DNA of 64,000 nt from Massospora cicadina (lineage: Eukaryota > Entomophthoromycota > Entomophthoromycetes > Entomophthorales > Entomophthoraceae). Positions 34,281 through 45,819 of the stretch are shown here, piece by piece (position 1 is the first letter of the stretch; every line of letters starts with the position of its first letter). Where the stretch lies: positions 186,001 through 250,000 of the forward strand of contig JAKSZP010006623.1 of assembly GCA_022478985.1 (NCBI GenBank), given 5' to 3'. Both the position numbers and the translations under genes were made by a program. The notes under the pieces were generated by a model that ran no database searches, was not told the origin of the DNA, and saw only the letters and a list, made by a program, of their open reading frames with translations.

Positions 34281-35505
34281 GACGTGGCCCAGCGTCTGTT
34301 TAAGTAGCTATTTTCAAATATTTGTCCTTATGATATTCAGAAGAGTTTTCAGTCAAGTGGTTTGTGGCACACTGGCATCACCCATCGTCCAAAGCTCAGA
34401 TTTGATCATTGATTTCATTTTCCCAATTGATAAAATTTCAATTTTTAACTTTGATTTTGCAATTTCCTCATTCAAGCTAGTTGTTTGAAGTTTCAAGATG
34501 GAAATCACTTGGTCTTTTTCCTTAATTGCCTTCTTGCATTGGTTTAATTCTCCATTAAAAACATTGTTTGACTCATTAATAGAGGTAACATCCTCATTAG
34601 GATTATTAATCTGTTGATTAAGATGATCAATAAAGTCTTTAATTTTTTCATTCTCAACCTGTTGGCCTTCAAATTGTGTGTGCCAGTAGTTGACTTTTCA
34701 GTGTATCCATCCTTCATCTGCAAAATGTGGGCGCTCAGTCATCAATGCTGGTCATGAAATTCATTGTTATGGTTTAACTTGCGCCTCTTAGTCTTTGTGA
34801 TTAAGCCTCATGAACTCCAAAGCATTAATGTAAGTCTGTTTAATATTTCTAACCCAAGATTCAGTAACTTATCTTTCCTCCAAGAAGTTATCAAAGATGG
34901 GATGCAATTTGTCATTTAGCTCTTGTGTCAATTCTGCTACCCAATCATTAGCCCAAGTGGCTAGAAAATAATTCGCCTCCAAACTAGAATGGACCTCAGC
35001 AAAGTTGGCTTCTTATTGCTCCTTCAAAATTTGACCGCCTGGTTGAATCATGAGAAGTTTACCAACTTGATTATGGCCGCGTGATGGTGGGCAATTGTCA
35101 TCTAAGAACTTCTGAAGATGGGGTGTACAACTTCAATTAAGTATTGGGCAATATTCTCTATCCCAATTAATTTTTTTTCAAATTTGAGCTACACTTAATT
35201 GATAATGAGCTAGATATCTCATTAACAACACATTTTGCTGTTATTAGCGATAAAAAGGATTGCTACTATTGTCCATGGGACCTTGTCCCATTTGATATTC
35301 TCTTAACAACTGATGTTCAAGACGTTCCAGCTCTTCAGGTGAAATGGATTTATTGGGTAGGTAATAATGGGTACATCATTCCAATTAATCTGGGAAACAG
35401 TCATTTCAGTATTCCCATTGGGTCTGGTAATGGTTCTGAATAAATGATTGGGATTGCTCCCCTGTTTGGTGTGGTCATCATCTGCATTCCCAGCTAGGAG
35501 CGCCA
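34281..35505 (-). pseudogene. Element F gag N-terminal region with coiled coil
   Basis: From the PBS the frame opens V/M-ALLAGNADDDHTKQGSNPN (35506 down). About 34430-34600 reads GELNQCKKAIKEKDQVISIL then SLNEEIAKSKLKIEILSIGK, a strong heptad pattern typical of a coiled coil. Similar helical N-terminal gag segments are seen in B and C. The middle part is broken. Confidence 0.6.
35488..35505 (-). other. Primer-binding site of element F
   Basis: TGGCGCTCCTAGCTGGGA on the coding strand, five bases inside the 5' LTR. It begins TGG, so it is tRNA-type, but it differs from the site shared by A, B and C. Confidence 0.75.
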
Positions 35506-35510
35506 CTTTT

Positions 35511-36395
35511 TGAAGTTTTGGCCCAATTCAGATTAGCTGGTTCTTTTTCTGGAATAAGTTGGAGTTTCATGCATCTATTGTGTGGAGACAATAGACAAGA
35601 TGGTGACAATAGTCAAAATATAAACTTATTGAAGATAACACTTCAAAGCAGTTCTCTTCTGTTGTTACTTGGACAATGGCTCGCTTCCCTGATCCTCTGA
35701 TCCCAAGTAAATTCTCAATTTAATAAAACATAAAAGTATTAAATATAAAAGCTTGTATATTAAACTATGAACTTGTGGTAATAATCAATTATGTTTTTAT
35801 TAGTATCAACTTGGAGATAATTTATAGGGTTTGATGTTACCACATCTTACCCATGACACTTCTTTCTCAATGGCACTTAGCTGGAGGAACACATAATAAG
35901 TTCTTCTGAGGGTTTGCAATCCTTTTGACTCTGGGGTATCTCAAATGACCTCAGGGTTGATGTCAAACTTGTAAATATCTCAAGGCAGCATTTCTGACGC
36001 ATCTGCAAATAGCTAAACCAATGCTTTTTGCAAGTAATTGGTAGCTCATACCAAGGCAATTTATACAACTAGTTAGTAATTAATCTGATTGAAAACTTGA
36101 TTGATATTAAAAGCTAATTTTGACATAGACCAACAAATCCCACAAGCCCAAGTCATCAAGTTGACTATTATTAATTCTGACTTAACCAAAAAAGCCCTCA
36201 GGTCAATATACTATTATAGTCAAACATTATTAAGCAGAATTGCTAGGCCACAGATCTTAATCTTTGCTTAAGCATAGGATATTCTTGATCCATAGTCACT
36301 GACATATTTTATATTTTCTATATTAAATTAAGCATTGTAACATTATTATGTCCCTATCTAATATCTGACAATTGGGTTTAGTCAACTACTCAATA
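35511..36395 (-). repeat. Element F right LTR (5' LTR)
   Basis: About 885 bp, TGAAGTTTTGG to CTACTCAATA (terminal CA mutated to TA). It lacks the SINE1 found in the left LTR. Confidence 0.88.
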
Positions 36396-36950
36396 GTTGG
36401 TCTGCTGGGTTGGTGGGTTGGATGTGAACTTTTAGGAGGTTGGTAAGCCTATGAAGGTAAACAGCAAGGGCCAGCAGTCCTAATACTGTTTGGCCTGGCA
36501 TACTAGAAGAGCCCTGATGTAGCAAATTGAAAATTTTGCAACAAGAAAATGAGTTCTGCATTTTTTGAGTTGTATTTAATTGAGTTCAATTTAAGCTCTT
36601 ACACTAAATATTTTATTAGTATTAAACATCTGTTCAATCTTAAAGATAACTAGTTTATTTAGTTTTTTATATTATGACTTTATGATACCTGCTTAAGTTG
36701 TTTTTTACTTCATAAAAATATCTGTGCCAAATTATGTTGATTGGTTCAGTAGTTTATTAAGATGATGTCATATATATACATAGTGATTTTTAAATATAGA
36801 GATGGTTTGGTTAGCATTTTTGTGGTATTGGATTGATCTGATAGGTTTAATTTTAATTTGCTGATTGGTGGTGCTTTTTTATCAACTCAATAGATCCAAT
36901 AATTTTGGATAAGTAATTGATGGTTTTTACTGATTTGATATTTAAATTGG
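36396..36950. repeat. AT-rich spacer with ~50-bp degenerate repeats
   Basis: No gene. About 36805-36940 contains loose copies of the TTGGTTGATTTGATAGGTT type of unit also seen near 18.15, 38.2 and (inverted) 39.1-39.7 kb. Confidence 0.45.
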
Positions 36951-37241
36951 AGGGGGTGGAAGGTGAGTTAGTAGGGCATAAAGCTACCAATATGAAGGTT
37001 GCATGTTTGATTTATGCCCTTCACACATTGATTGGGGTGCTAGCTGAAGGAATCTATTGGTAGTTAGTGTCTAACGACATGAAAACCTTGCCCATGGTGT
37101 AACCAGAAAAATTTGAGTCCCAATCTGGAGGTGGAAAAACTTTCTTTGACATAGTTACTCAACTCAGATTTCATGTTGATTTTTTATTACTTCCTTACTT
37201 TTGGTAATGTCCATCCCCTGGTCAGCTTGCCTCAAATAATC
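36951..37241 (+). mobile_element. SINE2 copy
   Basis: About 291 bp, GGGGGTGGAAGGTGAG... to GCTTGCCTCAAATAA. The head is tRNA-like with a decayed B box (TGTTTGATTTATG). An imperfect duplication GATATTTAAATTGG / AATATCTTAATTGG flanks it (36937-36950, 37242-37255). Confidence 0.85.
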
Positions 37242-37255
37242 AATATCTTAATTGG

Positions 37256-39099
37256 CTTCACCAAGAGTTGTTAAATTTTGGATGGTTTGATAAAGCTTAT
37301 TTTATTTGGCTGAGGAGTTCATTAGATCAACAATACATTATATTTGGCAAAAACTAAAGTATGTCTGCCTGTGTGATCTTTCTCCTTTGAGTCTAGTAGG
37401 TTCAATTTATTTAACTGTGTGGTTGAAAATTATTAAAATCAACTGAAGAATCCACCAAATTACTCAATGATCAACTGATTGTCATTTTTCTATTAAGTCT
37501 GATAGGTAATTCTATTTGGATGAGTGGTTGAGGATTGTCTAAATAAATTGAATAATTTACAAACTGCTTACCCAAAACAAAACAAAGATAGTAAATGATA
37601 ATTGATAAACAATTAAGCTTAAGGTTAACTTTAGTTGCAGGTTCAATTCTGGCGTAACTTTTTTACTATTTAATTTATCTATATATTTTATTCAAGTTAT
37701 ATGTTTACTATCAAAAAAGTCAGCCAATCAAATAAAAGAAAATATCATCTAAATTTTTAACTTAACTAATTAATTGTTTAAAAGTAGTAAATTGAAATAA
37801 CCACTACTATCACATCTAAAAACAATTAACTTAAATAATATACCAAACAGATGACAATCATTGTGTTTATTTTGATACTAAGCTGATCAAATCAACATTA
37901 AGTAAATAAATTAATTAATTAAAACTTGAAAAATTAAAAATAACCATCAACTTTATACTCAAAATTATTAGATGAATCAAACTAGCTATATAGATGGAGG
38001 TCAGCAAGTTGATTATATAGCTATAATTATAGCTATAAATTATATAAGCTGATTAATTCATTGTATCAGTGATCCAGTGCTTTATCACCCACATGGAGCT
38101 CTAGTAAAACACTACTACTGACTCATAGACTATTTGACTGGCATCAGAAAGTTTTGAGTTAAAGAAATTTTAGTTGTTTCTTACATTTAATTGGTTTTTC
38201 AAAAGTGGTTGTTAGGTTTTGGTTTATTTAATAGGTTTTTTGGCTTTTCTAAGTGGTTTGATGGTATTAGGTAATTTTATAGATTTAATTGGTTTTGGCT
38301 AAGTAGTTGGTGGGTTTTTTAATATTTTTGATAGGTTCAAAAGTATTGTATAAGCAGTTAGTGATTAATCATTTTGATATATACAATGCTAATGAGCATA
38401 TGGTTTTATATTATCCATATATAAAACCTAGATTAATAAATTCAAATCATCTGGTAATATATATACTGGTCAATGCTGTGCAACTCTACTAGTCTGCTAT
38501 AAAAATTAAATCAAGTTTTAACTAAATGATTGGATGAAAGTATTCTGCTAGTCAATAAGAATATCATAAGATGCTATTTACTACATGATGGATAGAATTG
38601 TACTTTAGTTCAAGTATATATAAATCAATATTCCAATGTGCAATTAAAATGACATATCAGCTATTATTATTACTAATCTTACAGTATACTCAACCATTTT
38701 AAGTAAAAATTAGTTAAGGTAATTTTCTAAGTCAAGACATAGATCAAATTTATGCAATTTTTATTTATAGATGTAACTTGGATTATCTATTATGAATAGA
38801 AATTAAAAAGATAATATAGATACCATTAAGAGGCAAATTATAGTCCAAGTCAAGTTGGAGCTAAATAAAGGAATATATATGAGCCTTTAATACTTATTAT
38901 ACTAGTAATCTTATTTTTGATATTAAATTTTCTAAAACTTATAGATTAATCATACATGCTTTGAAACTGTGTTAAGTAATACTTGTTAACATGTGATAAT
39001 CTCAATTAATTATATACTATACTAGCCTCCAGATACCCATGCTTCAATTGGTGTTTATAGTTTATCAAATGATTTATATCATTTTTTTGATTTTAGATC
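37256..39099. other. AT-rich DNA, no gene; repeat block at 38.2 kb
   Basis: No coding pattern. About 38195-38370 holds plus-oriented degenerate units (GGCTAAGTAGTTGGTGG and similar). The remainder is simple AT-rich sequence. Confidence 0.45.
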
Positions 39100-39903
39100 T
39101 TAGATTATAGATAACGCCAACCATTCAGCCTAACCTATTGACTATCAATTTACCAAATTTAACCATTCAACTAGCCAAAACCAATTGCCCTATCAAATCA
39201 ACCAAAAACCACCAACTACTTAGACATAGCTAAAACCAGCTGAAAATACAAATCAACTAAATAGTAATGATGTCCTCTGGAGTTGCTCAAGTTTATTAAA
39301 CAAACCATTTGAAATTATTAAGTTATATTCTATTATCATTTTGATAGCACATTTTACCCAACATTGTTTTTGGGTATAATCTAACAGATAATGTTAATTT
39401 ATATAATTTTATATGTTGATAGATGGCTATCAATAAGTTTAGGTGTGATAAAACCTACAAATCAGCCAAAAACTACTAACTATTTGCCCAAAAGCATTGT
39501 ACCTATTAAATCTACCTAAAACCACCAACCTCTTGGCAAAACCAAACTATCAAATCAATTAATCACTTACTACTTAAAAAATAATTAAATTGATAATCAG
39601 CCAAATGAATACCAATTACTTGGTAAACCTATCTAGACTATCAAATCAACCAAATATCAAACTGCTTAGCCATAACAATATACTGATTTTCAATAAAAAC
39701 ATATAAAATTTTCTCTTTTAAACATATAATACTCTTTATTTAATTATAAAATTTAAAAATTTGGCTTCAAGGTGCACATGGACCCCCTCCCATCCATCTA
39801 TATATAAAATTTTAAAACTTTACATGCTATAGTTTTAGCTGGGCATCATGCACACACAAGTACACACATTCACATACACCCTTGTTTTTATTAATATAGA
39901 TTA
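39100..39903 (-). repeat. Inverted degenerate repeat block with Helitron-like end
   Basis: On the minus strand it begins TCTATATTAATAAAAACAAG, followed by a TG/AC-rich stretch, and then ~50-bp degenerate units. 39638-39682 matches 18131-18175 in inverted orientation over 45 bp with two differences. It may be a Helitron-type element or the other arm of a large inverted repeat. Confidence 0.45.
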
Positions 39904-39925
39904 TAATTTATTCATCTTTGTATAG

Positions 39926-39937
39926 TAAATAGGAAGT
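39926..39937. repeat. Target-site duplication of split SINE1 (left)
   Basis: TAAATAGGAAGT, exact partner at 47299-47310 although 7.2 kb of element D lies between. Confidence 0.9.
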
Positions 39938-39975
39938 GTAAGGGTGGTTAGCCTTGCAGGTTAATTCCTGCTTCC
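39938..39975 (+). mobile_element. SINE1, 5' piece, split by element D
   Basis: GGGTGGTTAGCCTTGCAGG head with the A box, ending ...TGCTTCC. The SINE continues at 47195. Confidence 0.9.
39971..39975. repeat. Target-site duplication of element D (left)
   Basis: CTTCC, repeated at 47190-47194. Confidence 0.9.
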
Positions 39976-39997
39976 TGTAAGTCCTGGGGAATATCCC

Positions 39998-40573
39998 TTG
40001 GCCAATTATCAGGCCATCTTCCCATTCCCAAATAAAAAGACACCAAAGAGGATGGCAGTACACCTTGTTACTCAGGGCAATCTCGCTCATGTAGTAGATG
40101 AGCAATGGGTAACAGCTCTCCTGCTTCAGATCCCACCCCTGGTACCCACACTCACCTTGAAAGATCTGTTGCAGGGAATTAGCAAAATCTGCGCTGAGAT
40201 TGTTGAATTGAAATCGGTCAGATCTAATTTGAGTGGCAATCTGGCCAATGGCCAAATCTCAAATGGCTGGAAAGGTATGAAGACTGAGATATTGGCTGGA
40301 ACGCCTGACAGCTCCAATTCAATCAATAAGCTGATAGAACTAACAATGGGCGCCATTGATGAGGGTTCAAAGCCCTCTGTTGGCAATTTGGGTATTGCAG
40401 CTGATGTGCTGCCTTTGACCAAACAGATGGCTCAGCGACTGAGCGTGGGCAGGTTGGGCGTCCCAAACCCATTCCCAACCAAATGGACCTGCCCCTATGT
40501 GGGGTGGCCTTGGGGGATTCCCATTGCTCATTGGGCCAAATGCCATTGTGCCAACCATCAGAAATGTATCTGA
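39998..40573 (+). CDS. Open frame inside the U3 of the element D LTR
   Basis: 191 codons open inside the LTR, repeated in the 3' LTR. Recognisable blocks: VDEQWVTAL, PTLTLKDLLQGISKICAEIV, ELKSVRSNLSGNLANGQ, a Ser/Asn-rich middle, and a Cys/Trp-rich end (WTCPYVGWPWGIPIAHWAKC). No known family. The U3 of element E holds a smaller frame with similarly placed DQRWVW and PLTLVQALKWMVYQI, suggesting a conserved LTR-encoded peptide. Being near-identical between LTRs is not evidence of selection by itself. Confidence 0.45.
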   Translation: MANYQAIFPFPNKKTPKRMAVHLVTQGNLAHVVDEQWVTALLLQIPPLVPTLTLKDLLQGISKICAEIVELKSVRSNLSGNLANGQISNGWKGMKTEILAGTPDSSNSINKLIELTMGAIDEGSKPSVGNLGIAADVLPLTKQMAQRLSVGRLGVPNPFPTKWTCPYVGWPWGIPIAHWAKCHCANHQKCI

Positions 40574-40740
40574 GCCCCAGTTTGGATGTTTGAGGTTGAA
40601 CTGACAGAGACTCAGCCCACCGCTAAACTTTAGTGATGTCAGTTCTCAAGGAACAAACCCACCCATTCCCAAACAATTAGCCAGTTAGATCAAAATTGCG
40701 GGACCTGATCCCATCTTGTCACTACCCCAATTGAACACCA

Positions 40741-40747
40741 TTTATCA
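40741..40747 (+). promoter_or_regulatory. TATA-like element in the D LTR
   Basis: TTTATCA, 29 bases before the GTTGGTCAATT segment that would be the RNA 5' end under a Tf1-type model. In E a TTTAAAT lies 31 bases before the matching segment. Confidence 0.4.
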
Positions 40748-40769
40748 GTTGCATAGCACTGAGAAAATT

Positions 40770-40780
40770 GTTGGTCAATT
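40770..40780 (+). other. Self-primer candidate in the D LTR
   Basis: GTTGGTCAATT is the exact reverse complement of the PBS at 41349-41359. In Tf1 the first 11 nt of the RNA pair with the PBS and prime reverse transcription; this has the same length. The copy in the right LTR is at 46613-46623. Confidence 0.65.
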
Positions 40781-41348
40781 TTCTTACTTTTCCTTCAATA
40801 AAAATTTACCAAAAAAACTAAACAAATTTTATTTTTCTTCCAACTGCATCCCTGATTACATTTCCCTGGTGGCCTGTCAGTCCATACACTGGATGGGCTC
40901 TACCAGTACTCTTGGTCACTATGGCCCCCACTGTCATCAATTGGGTTCAGCAAGTCCAACAATTTTGGCTTTACAACCCCATGATCACTAACTTCCAGTA
41001 GCAATACATGGGAATCTTGTGGCTGTATGTCCACCAATTGCAAGAGAGAATCTGTCTCCTTGCTACCCCGGTTGAGATGGCACCATATGCTGAGGATCTT
41101 ATCAAAACTATCTCAGTGATTCCACTCCCTGCAGCAAGGCCCCCTGGGTCAGGAGTGGGTTCAGTGTGGTTTGTCATTGGGATCATTCTCACCATGTTGC
41201 TGCACCAACACTTCATTGTTTTCCACTGCCCAGCTCCATACCAAGTCATCCAGTTGGCAATGCCTCTGGCATTCTGGCTTGTTTTTTGGATGTTTATGCA
41301 TCCTGACTGGCAGGCTGGTCTAAACTTATTCTGTGGTTTCCATGACAT

Positions 41349-41359
41349 AATTGACCAAC
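41349..41359 (+). other. Primer-binding site of element D (self-priming type)
   Basis: AATTGACCAAC, one base inside the 5' LTR. It lacks a TGG start and complements the LTR segment 40770-40780 over 11 bases. Confidence 0.65.
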
Positions 41360-41428
41360 CATTATTTCCAGCCACTTCCGCCCTAGTTTTTTAACTGGGC
41401 GCCGCAGTGGTTACTCTCTACCAAATGA

Positions 41429-42388
41429 ATGTTCAATCAGTTGTTTGATGTTTGTTGTTCATTTGGTCACTTTCTGACTTTGGGAGAAGTATCCACTCTA
41501 CCATGGGAAACCTTCTTCAAGCCACCCAAGCTGTGCAGAGTGCATCTCCTCCTACTTCCTCCAACATGGAGAGAAGATCAACTGTCCCCTCCCAGAAGAT
41601 TGCCAATCAGGTTTGACATGCTCGCCAAAGTGCAACTGCATACAGCAATTGCACTCAATAACGCTTCTGCATTATTGCATACCCAATAAGGGTTCGCTTT
41701 GTTAGACGCTGTGGATGGGGATGCCCACCGTTGAGTAAGAGGTCTTTTGCATTCTTCCTCACAAGTAGGAGACTCCACCCCACTGATGGCTGTCATGTCA
41801 GCCGCCCTGAAACCCCCTGTATCCCAATCAGACCACTTATTCAGACTAATCTATGCTATGGCTGAAGCCCCTAGTTTAGTTTCTTTGATTTCTACTTTTT
41901 GTGAACTGGCCCCCGCATCAGGTCTATCTATCAATATTCTTCAGGCGGTCTTTAGATCAAGCTTGGATCCAGGTTCCGCTCATCACGTGGCCTGGTCTAC
42001 CATCCAAGGATCAGTAGATCAAATATGTGCCACCGCAACTACTATCAATGCTTTACCCCGCCATGTTTCCCATTATCAGAAGGGGAATTTTATGATAGGA
42101 TTACCCAACAAAGATGCAGATGATGCGCTTGTCTCTGAATTAGCGGTAGACTTGGGTACCAACCCTGCTTTAACTCCTGAGTCTGAGTTGGTGGTAACAG
42201 AGTCAACTATTAATGATTCTATCCAAGTCCAGATGGAGGAATTCGTTTCCCCACCCTCATACATCCAATTTTCGCTCCAGCAAAGGACCCTGACCCTACC
42301 CCCAATATACCCATTATTTCTTCAGTTGCCAATGAGTCAGTCAAATCTTCCAATAAACAGAATTTTGCTTATTTCCTTGTACCTATGA
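41429..42388 (+). pseudogene. Element D gag region
   Basis: Two open stretches, 41429-41689 (86 codons) and 41747-42388 (213 codons). The second has helix-rich segments (HLFRLIYAMAEAPSLVSLIS, LSINILQAVFRSSL). No zinc knuckle is visible. Position directly after the PBS makes it gag; the family could not be confirmed from residues. Confidence 0.55.
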
Positions 42389-42390
42389 AG

Positions 42391-42831
42391 ATCAGTATCA
42401 GTCCACATCATGTCTCCTTCAAAGCTCTGGTGTATACTGGAGCAGCGGGAAACTTCATGAGTGTTGAGTTGGCACAACAACTAAAACTGGAAATGGATGT
42501 GGGTCCCTCAGTAATGGTGGCCTCATCTGCTTACCAGTCTTCATATGTTGTTCACTGACTGGTACCCTTTTCAATCCACCAGTTTAACTTCTGCAATTAT
42601 TTTTCAGCTATGCCAAACTTGGTGTTTCCGGTGATCTTAGGTGTAGGGTGGTGGCGCCAACAACATGTGAAGATTTATTTAGAGTCTAATATGTTGTTGT
42701 TCACCAATGATGATTTGGAGGGAGAATTCCCTTTGATCAACACCCTCAAGAAGATACAAGGAACCAGCTCTATCACTACCCTGGTTACTTCTGTGGGCAT
42801 CCCGGCCAATTTCCCCAAAAGCTTAATGTAA
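42391..42831 (+). pseudogene. Element D protease remnant
   Basis: KALVYTGAAGNFMSVELAQQ near 42421-42480 matches the E protease ILVDTGATGNFMD, but the catalytic Asp is Tyr (YTG). A second block VFPVILGVGWWRQ in 42610-42831 corresponds to LYPIILGVEWW in E. Protease of the chromovirus polyprotein, inactivated. Confidence 0.78.
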
Positions 42832-42899
42832 TATCAGAGAATCTTTGACATGGAAAAGGCGGATCACCTGCCTAAGCATACTAGGTATGATTGTGGGTT

Positions 42900-43660
42900 T
42901 TGAACAACCGTGGAGTTGGTGAACATCAACTGTCTATTGTATCCCCATACAGCGGAGGAAGAAGCTGCACTCAATACCTGGTTGGACAATATGTTGAAAA
43001 GAGGTTGGTTGTTCAAAGAGAATTCACCTGTCACCTCCCCCATCATTTTTGCAAAAAAAATTGGATGGTTCTCTCCGTCCATGCATGGATTATGGTCATT
43101 TGAACAAAATATCAGTTACTGATCCCTACCCATTGCCTCTAGAGCAGACAATCAGCCAGGCGATTGCCAAATCCTATGTGTTCTCAAAACTGGATCTGGT
43201 GAACGCTTTCAACCAAATTTGGGTAATGGAAGGGCAGGAATGGTTAACTGCAATCCAAATGAAGTGAGGCATTTTTCAATTTTGCGCAATGCCCTTCAGG
43301 CTGAAAAATGCTCCCACTACATTTCAATGGATGATTGACAATGTACTGGGGGACCTCCAGTTTTCTTGTGCAATTGCATACATTGATGATATCCTGGTTC
43401 ACTCTCCAACTCCCAAACAACACGCTATTGACTTAGAAGCAGTGGTGGTCGCCTTGCATAAAGCAGGGTTGTTCCTCAAAGCTTCCAAGTGTGAGTTTTA
43501 TAAGGAGGAGGTTACTTTTCTCAGAAACCTGGTTCTTAAAGAAAAAGTCGCTATCCCTCCCAACAAATTAGATGTGATCCAAGAATGGCCAACTCTGCCT
43601 ATGCAGAAACAACTTTGGAGTTTCTTGGGAACTATCATCTTTCTAAAAAAAATTTCTCAG
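42900..43660 (+). pseudogene. Element D reverse transcriptase remnant
   Basis: 43049-43267 reads DGSLRPCMDYGHLNKISVTD, SYVFSKLDLVNAFNQI (motif A). 43289-43786 reads MPFRLKNAPTTFQWMIDNVL and CAIAYIDDILVHSPTPKQ with YIDD intact, then the thumb. One TGA between the two parts (near 43265) and a later frame change disrupt an otherwise well-preserved RT. Confidence 0.88.
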
Positions 43661-44082
43661 CAATTTCCCAGTTGGCCGCACTGCTCCACCCTCTTACTGG
43701 GAAAAACGTACCATTTTGTTGGATGCCCAAATGCCAGCAGGCATTCAAATCAATCAAGGAGGTGTTTGTGTCTCCTCCCATTTTGAAACACACCAATCCC
43801 ATTAAACCATATATTGTCACATGTGATGCCTCATTGGTAGCAGTGAGTGCGGTGTTGCTTCAGGAGCACAATGGTCTAGAACATCCAGTCACTTATCTCT
43901 CCCAAAAGTTCACAACCACAGATCAGTCTTGGGCCATTTATGACAAGGAACTGGCAGCTGTTGCATGGACATTAACCCATTGGCGGTATCTGTTGCAGGG
44001 TGCCCGCCATGAATTAACAGTCCACATGGATCACCAGGCCCTTTTGTATTTCTGCAAACCCCAAAAATTGGCGCATTGGTAG
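43585..44082 (+). pseudogene. Element D RNase H
   Basis: 165 codons open, overlapping the RT frame. PYIVTCDASLVAVSAVLLQE has the first Asp, IYDKELAAVAWTLTHWRYLL the Glu, and LTVHMDHQALLYF the third Asp. All visible catalytic positions are present. Confidence 0.88.
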
Positions 44083-44439
44083 GCCCAAACCTATTGGGAC
44101 CTGTGCAGTTTTAATTTTAGATATTAATTTGTTAAAGGTGCGCTCAATGTACTTGCCAATTTTCTAAGCTGTAGTCCTGCTCACTGTCCCTCAGAACCTG
44201 AGGAAGTGGATCTTGTTACCATGATTCCTGCCACTCAGATTCTGTCGATTGTTCCCCCATTGTTTCCTCCATCACATTGGCTCCCAACACCCTGGTACTG
44301 GCTCAGGTTTTATCTGGTCAAATGGCTTTCCCTGAGGGCGTGGAGTTGGTTAAGCAGTTGGTTCAATTAAGTCACAAACACTATTTATACACCTTAGAAG
44401 AGGGACTCATTTACTTTTGTTCTTGCATTTGGGTTCCCC

Positions 44440-45423
44440 CTCTCCTTCCAATTGAAGGTATTCCACACACATCATGATCCTCCCATGGTCGGACATCCCA
44501 GTAACAATAAATGCATTGATCTGATCAAGCAAACCTTTAACTGGGTGGGATTGACCAAAGAGGTCCCAGCTTGGATCACTGATTGTGTTACTTGCGCTAG
44601 GGCCAAGTCAGATTGCTCCAGAAAAAATGGCCTCCTGCACCCCTTACAGCAGGTGGAAGGTCCATGGACCTTGGTGTCCGTGGACTTTATTGTTGACCTC
44701 CCCTGTTCTAATAGGTTCACAGCGGTGATGGTAGTGGTGGATCGTTTTATGAAAATTTCCCTTTTTATCCCTTGTACTTCTGTGATTATATCAGAATAAA
44801 CTGCCTATCTTTTCATACGCTATGTGTTTTTGATGTTTGGTCTTCCCAAAAGATCATTAGTGATTGGGGTACAAAGTTTACAGCATGGTTTTGGAGTGAA
44901 CTCCTATTGATCCTAGAAAATAACCCCCTGTCAATCCACAGCATATCACCCTCAGTCTGACGGACAGACCAAGCGGGTTAATCAAGTCCTTGAACAGTAC
45001 CTGCGTTGCTATGCTGCAGCAGTGTAGGATACTTGTGCTTGTGACTTGCCCCTCGCTCAATTTGCTTACAATAATGGAACCCACACATCCATGGGGTTTT
45101 CCTCTTACAAAGCAATGTTGGGTTATAATCCTTCATTTTTGGTCAGGCCATGCTTGCGGCCTGAGGTTCAAGCTGCCACGGATCATGCTGCCCATATCCA
45201 ATTGACTCAAGCTTTAGTGTGGGAACACCTCATCAAAGCCATCAATGACTACAAGCAATTTGCAGATTGTAAGTGCCTTCCAGGTCATGACTTTATGGTG
45301 GGTTCCAACGTCATGCTTGATACCTGTCATTTGCAAATTCAAACCCCTTCCTGCAAGTTCGCCAGTAAGCGCTTGGGCCCCCACTTAGTGGAGGAGGTAT
45401 GGGCAACAGGGCATTCTGACTGA
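44440..45423 (+). pseudogene. Element D integrase remnant
   Basis: 44452-44799 has the HHCC zinc-binding end (HHDPPMVGHPS...CVTCARAK) and SVDFIVDLP with the first Asp. ISDWGTKFTAWFW near 44853-44895 has the second Asp. [15 protein letters not shown] near 44940-44990 has Lys where the DDE Glu normally stands (QTERVN). 45046-45423 covers the C-terminal part (GSNVMLDTCHLQI, KRLGPHLVEEV). Several frame changes. Confidence 0.85.
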
Positions 45424-45537
45424 AGCTTCCTGCACATTGGAAGCAGCACCCAGTTTTATGTTTCTCAGCTGTCACCCTTCAAGGGTGTAATTTCCACGGA
45501 ACTGGAACTGATCATTGTTGATGATGGGGAAGAAGCT

Positions 45538-45720
45538 GAGGTAGAGGCCATCCTGGCATCTCAGAAGTCATGACGTTCCATCCAATATCTTGTAGCCTGG
45601 AAAGGGTATCCATCTTATGAAAATAGTTGGGTCAAGGCATGCAATTGCGCGAATTGCATGGAACTGGTTGAAGCTTTCCATATATCCCACCCCAAGGCTC
45701 CCTTCCCCCCAGAAAATCTT
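45538..45720 (+). pseudogene. Element D chromodomain
   Basis: VEAILASQKS, stop, then IQYLVAWKGYPSYENSWVKA and ELVEAFH. This is the chromodomain pattern (VExIL..R....YLVKWKGY....NTWEP..N). It guides chromovirus integrase to particular chromatin. One TGA lies in the first strand region; the aromatic residues of the fold are mostly kept. Confidence 0.83.
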
Positions 45721-45801
45721 GACAATTATGGCTATCAAGTTACCCAAAGCACACAAGAATGTGGCTCTGGTGCAGTATCCTGGTGGGGGTGCCCTTCCTT
45801 T

Positions 45802-45819
45802 GGAAAAAGAAAAGGGTAA
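45802..45819 (+). other. Polypurine tract of element D
   Basis: GGAAAAAGAAAAGGGTAA directly before the 3' LTR. Confidence 0.75.

Larger units (their letters stand above)
19676..36395 (-). mobile_element. Ty3/gypsy element F (carries element C)
   Basis: LTR retrotransposon on the minus strand. The right LTR is 35511-36395. The left LTR is in two parts, 19676-19690 and 27162-28169, because element C inserted 15 bases into it. In coding order: PBS (TGGCGCTCC type), gag with coiled coil, capsid-like block and zinc knuckle, protease, dUTPase-like domain, RT, RNase H, integrase, then 1.4 kb of unassigned DNA, PPT, LTR. No clear target duplication remains (AGTGT against GTTGG). LTRs are clearly diverged, so F is among the older insertions here. 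Confidence 0.88.
39976..41347 (+). repeat. Element D 5' LTR
   Basis: 1372 bp. Contains an open frame (39998-40573), a TATA-like TTTATCA at 40741, the 11-nt self-primer candidate at 40770-40780, and AATAAA at 40797-40802. The first ~220 bp differ more from the 3' LTR than the rest does. Confidence 0.94.

Noticed and set aside
40126..40422. 98-codon minus-strand stretch in the D LTR (also 45970-46266)
   Set aside because: Antisense to the longer U3 frame; it is repeated only because the LTR is repeated.
40971..41394. Open stretches on both strands at the 3' end of the D 5' LTR
   Set aside because: The plus frame (41008-41394) crosses the LTR end and PBS and is broken in the other LTR; hydrophobic composition alone is not enough to call a gene.
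44472..44720. 82-codon minus-strand stretch
   Set aside because: Antisense to the zinc-binding part of the D integrase.
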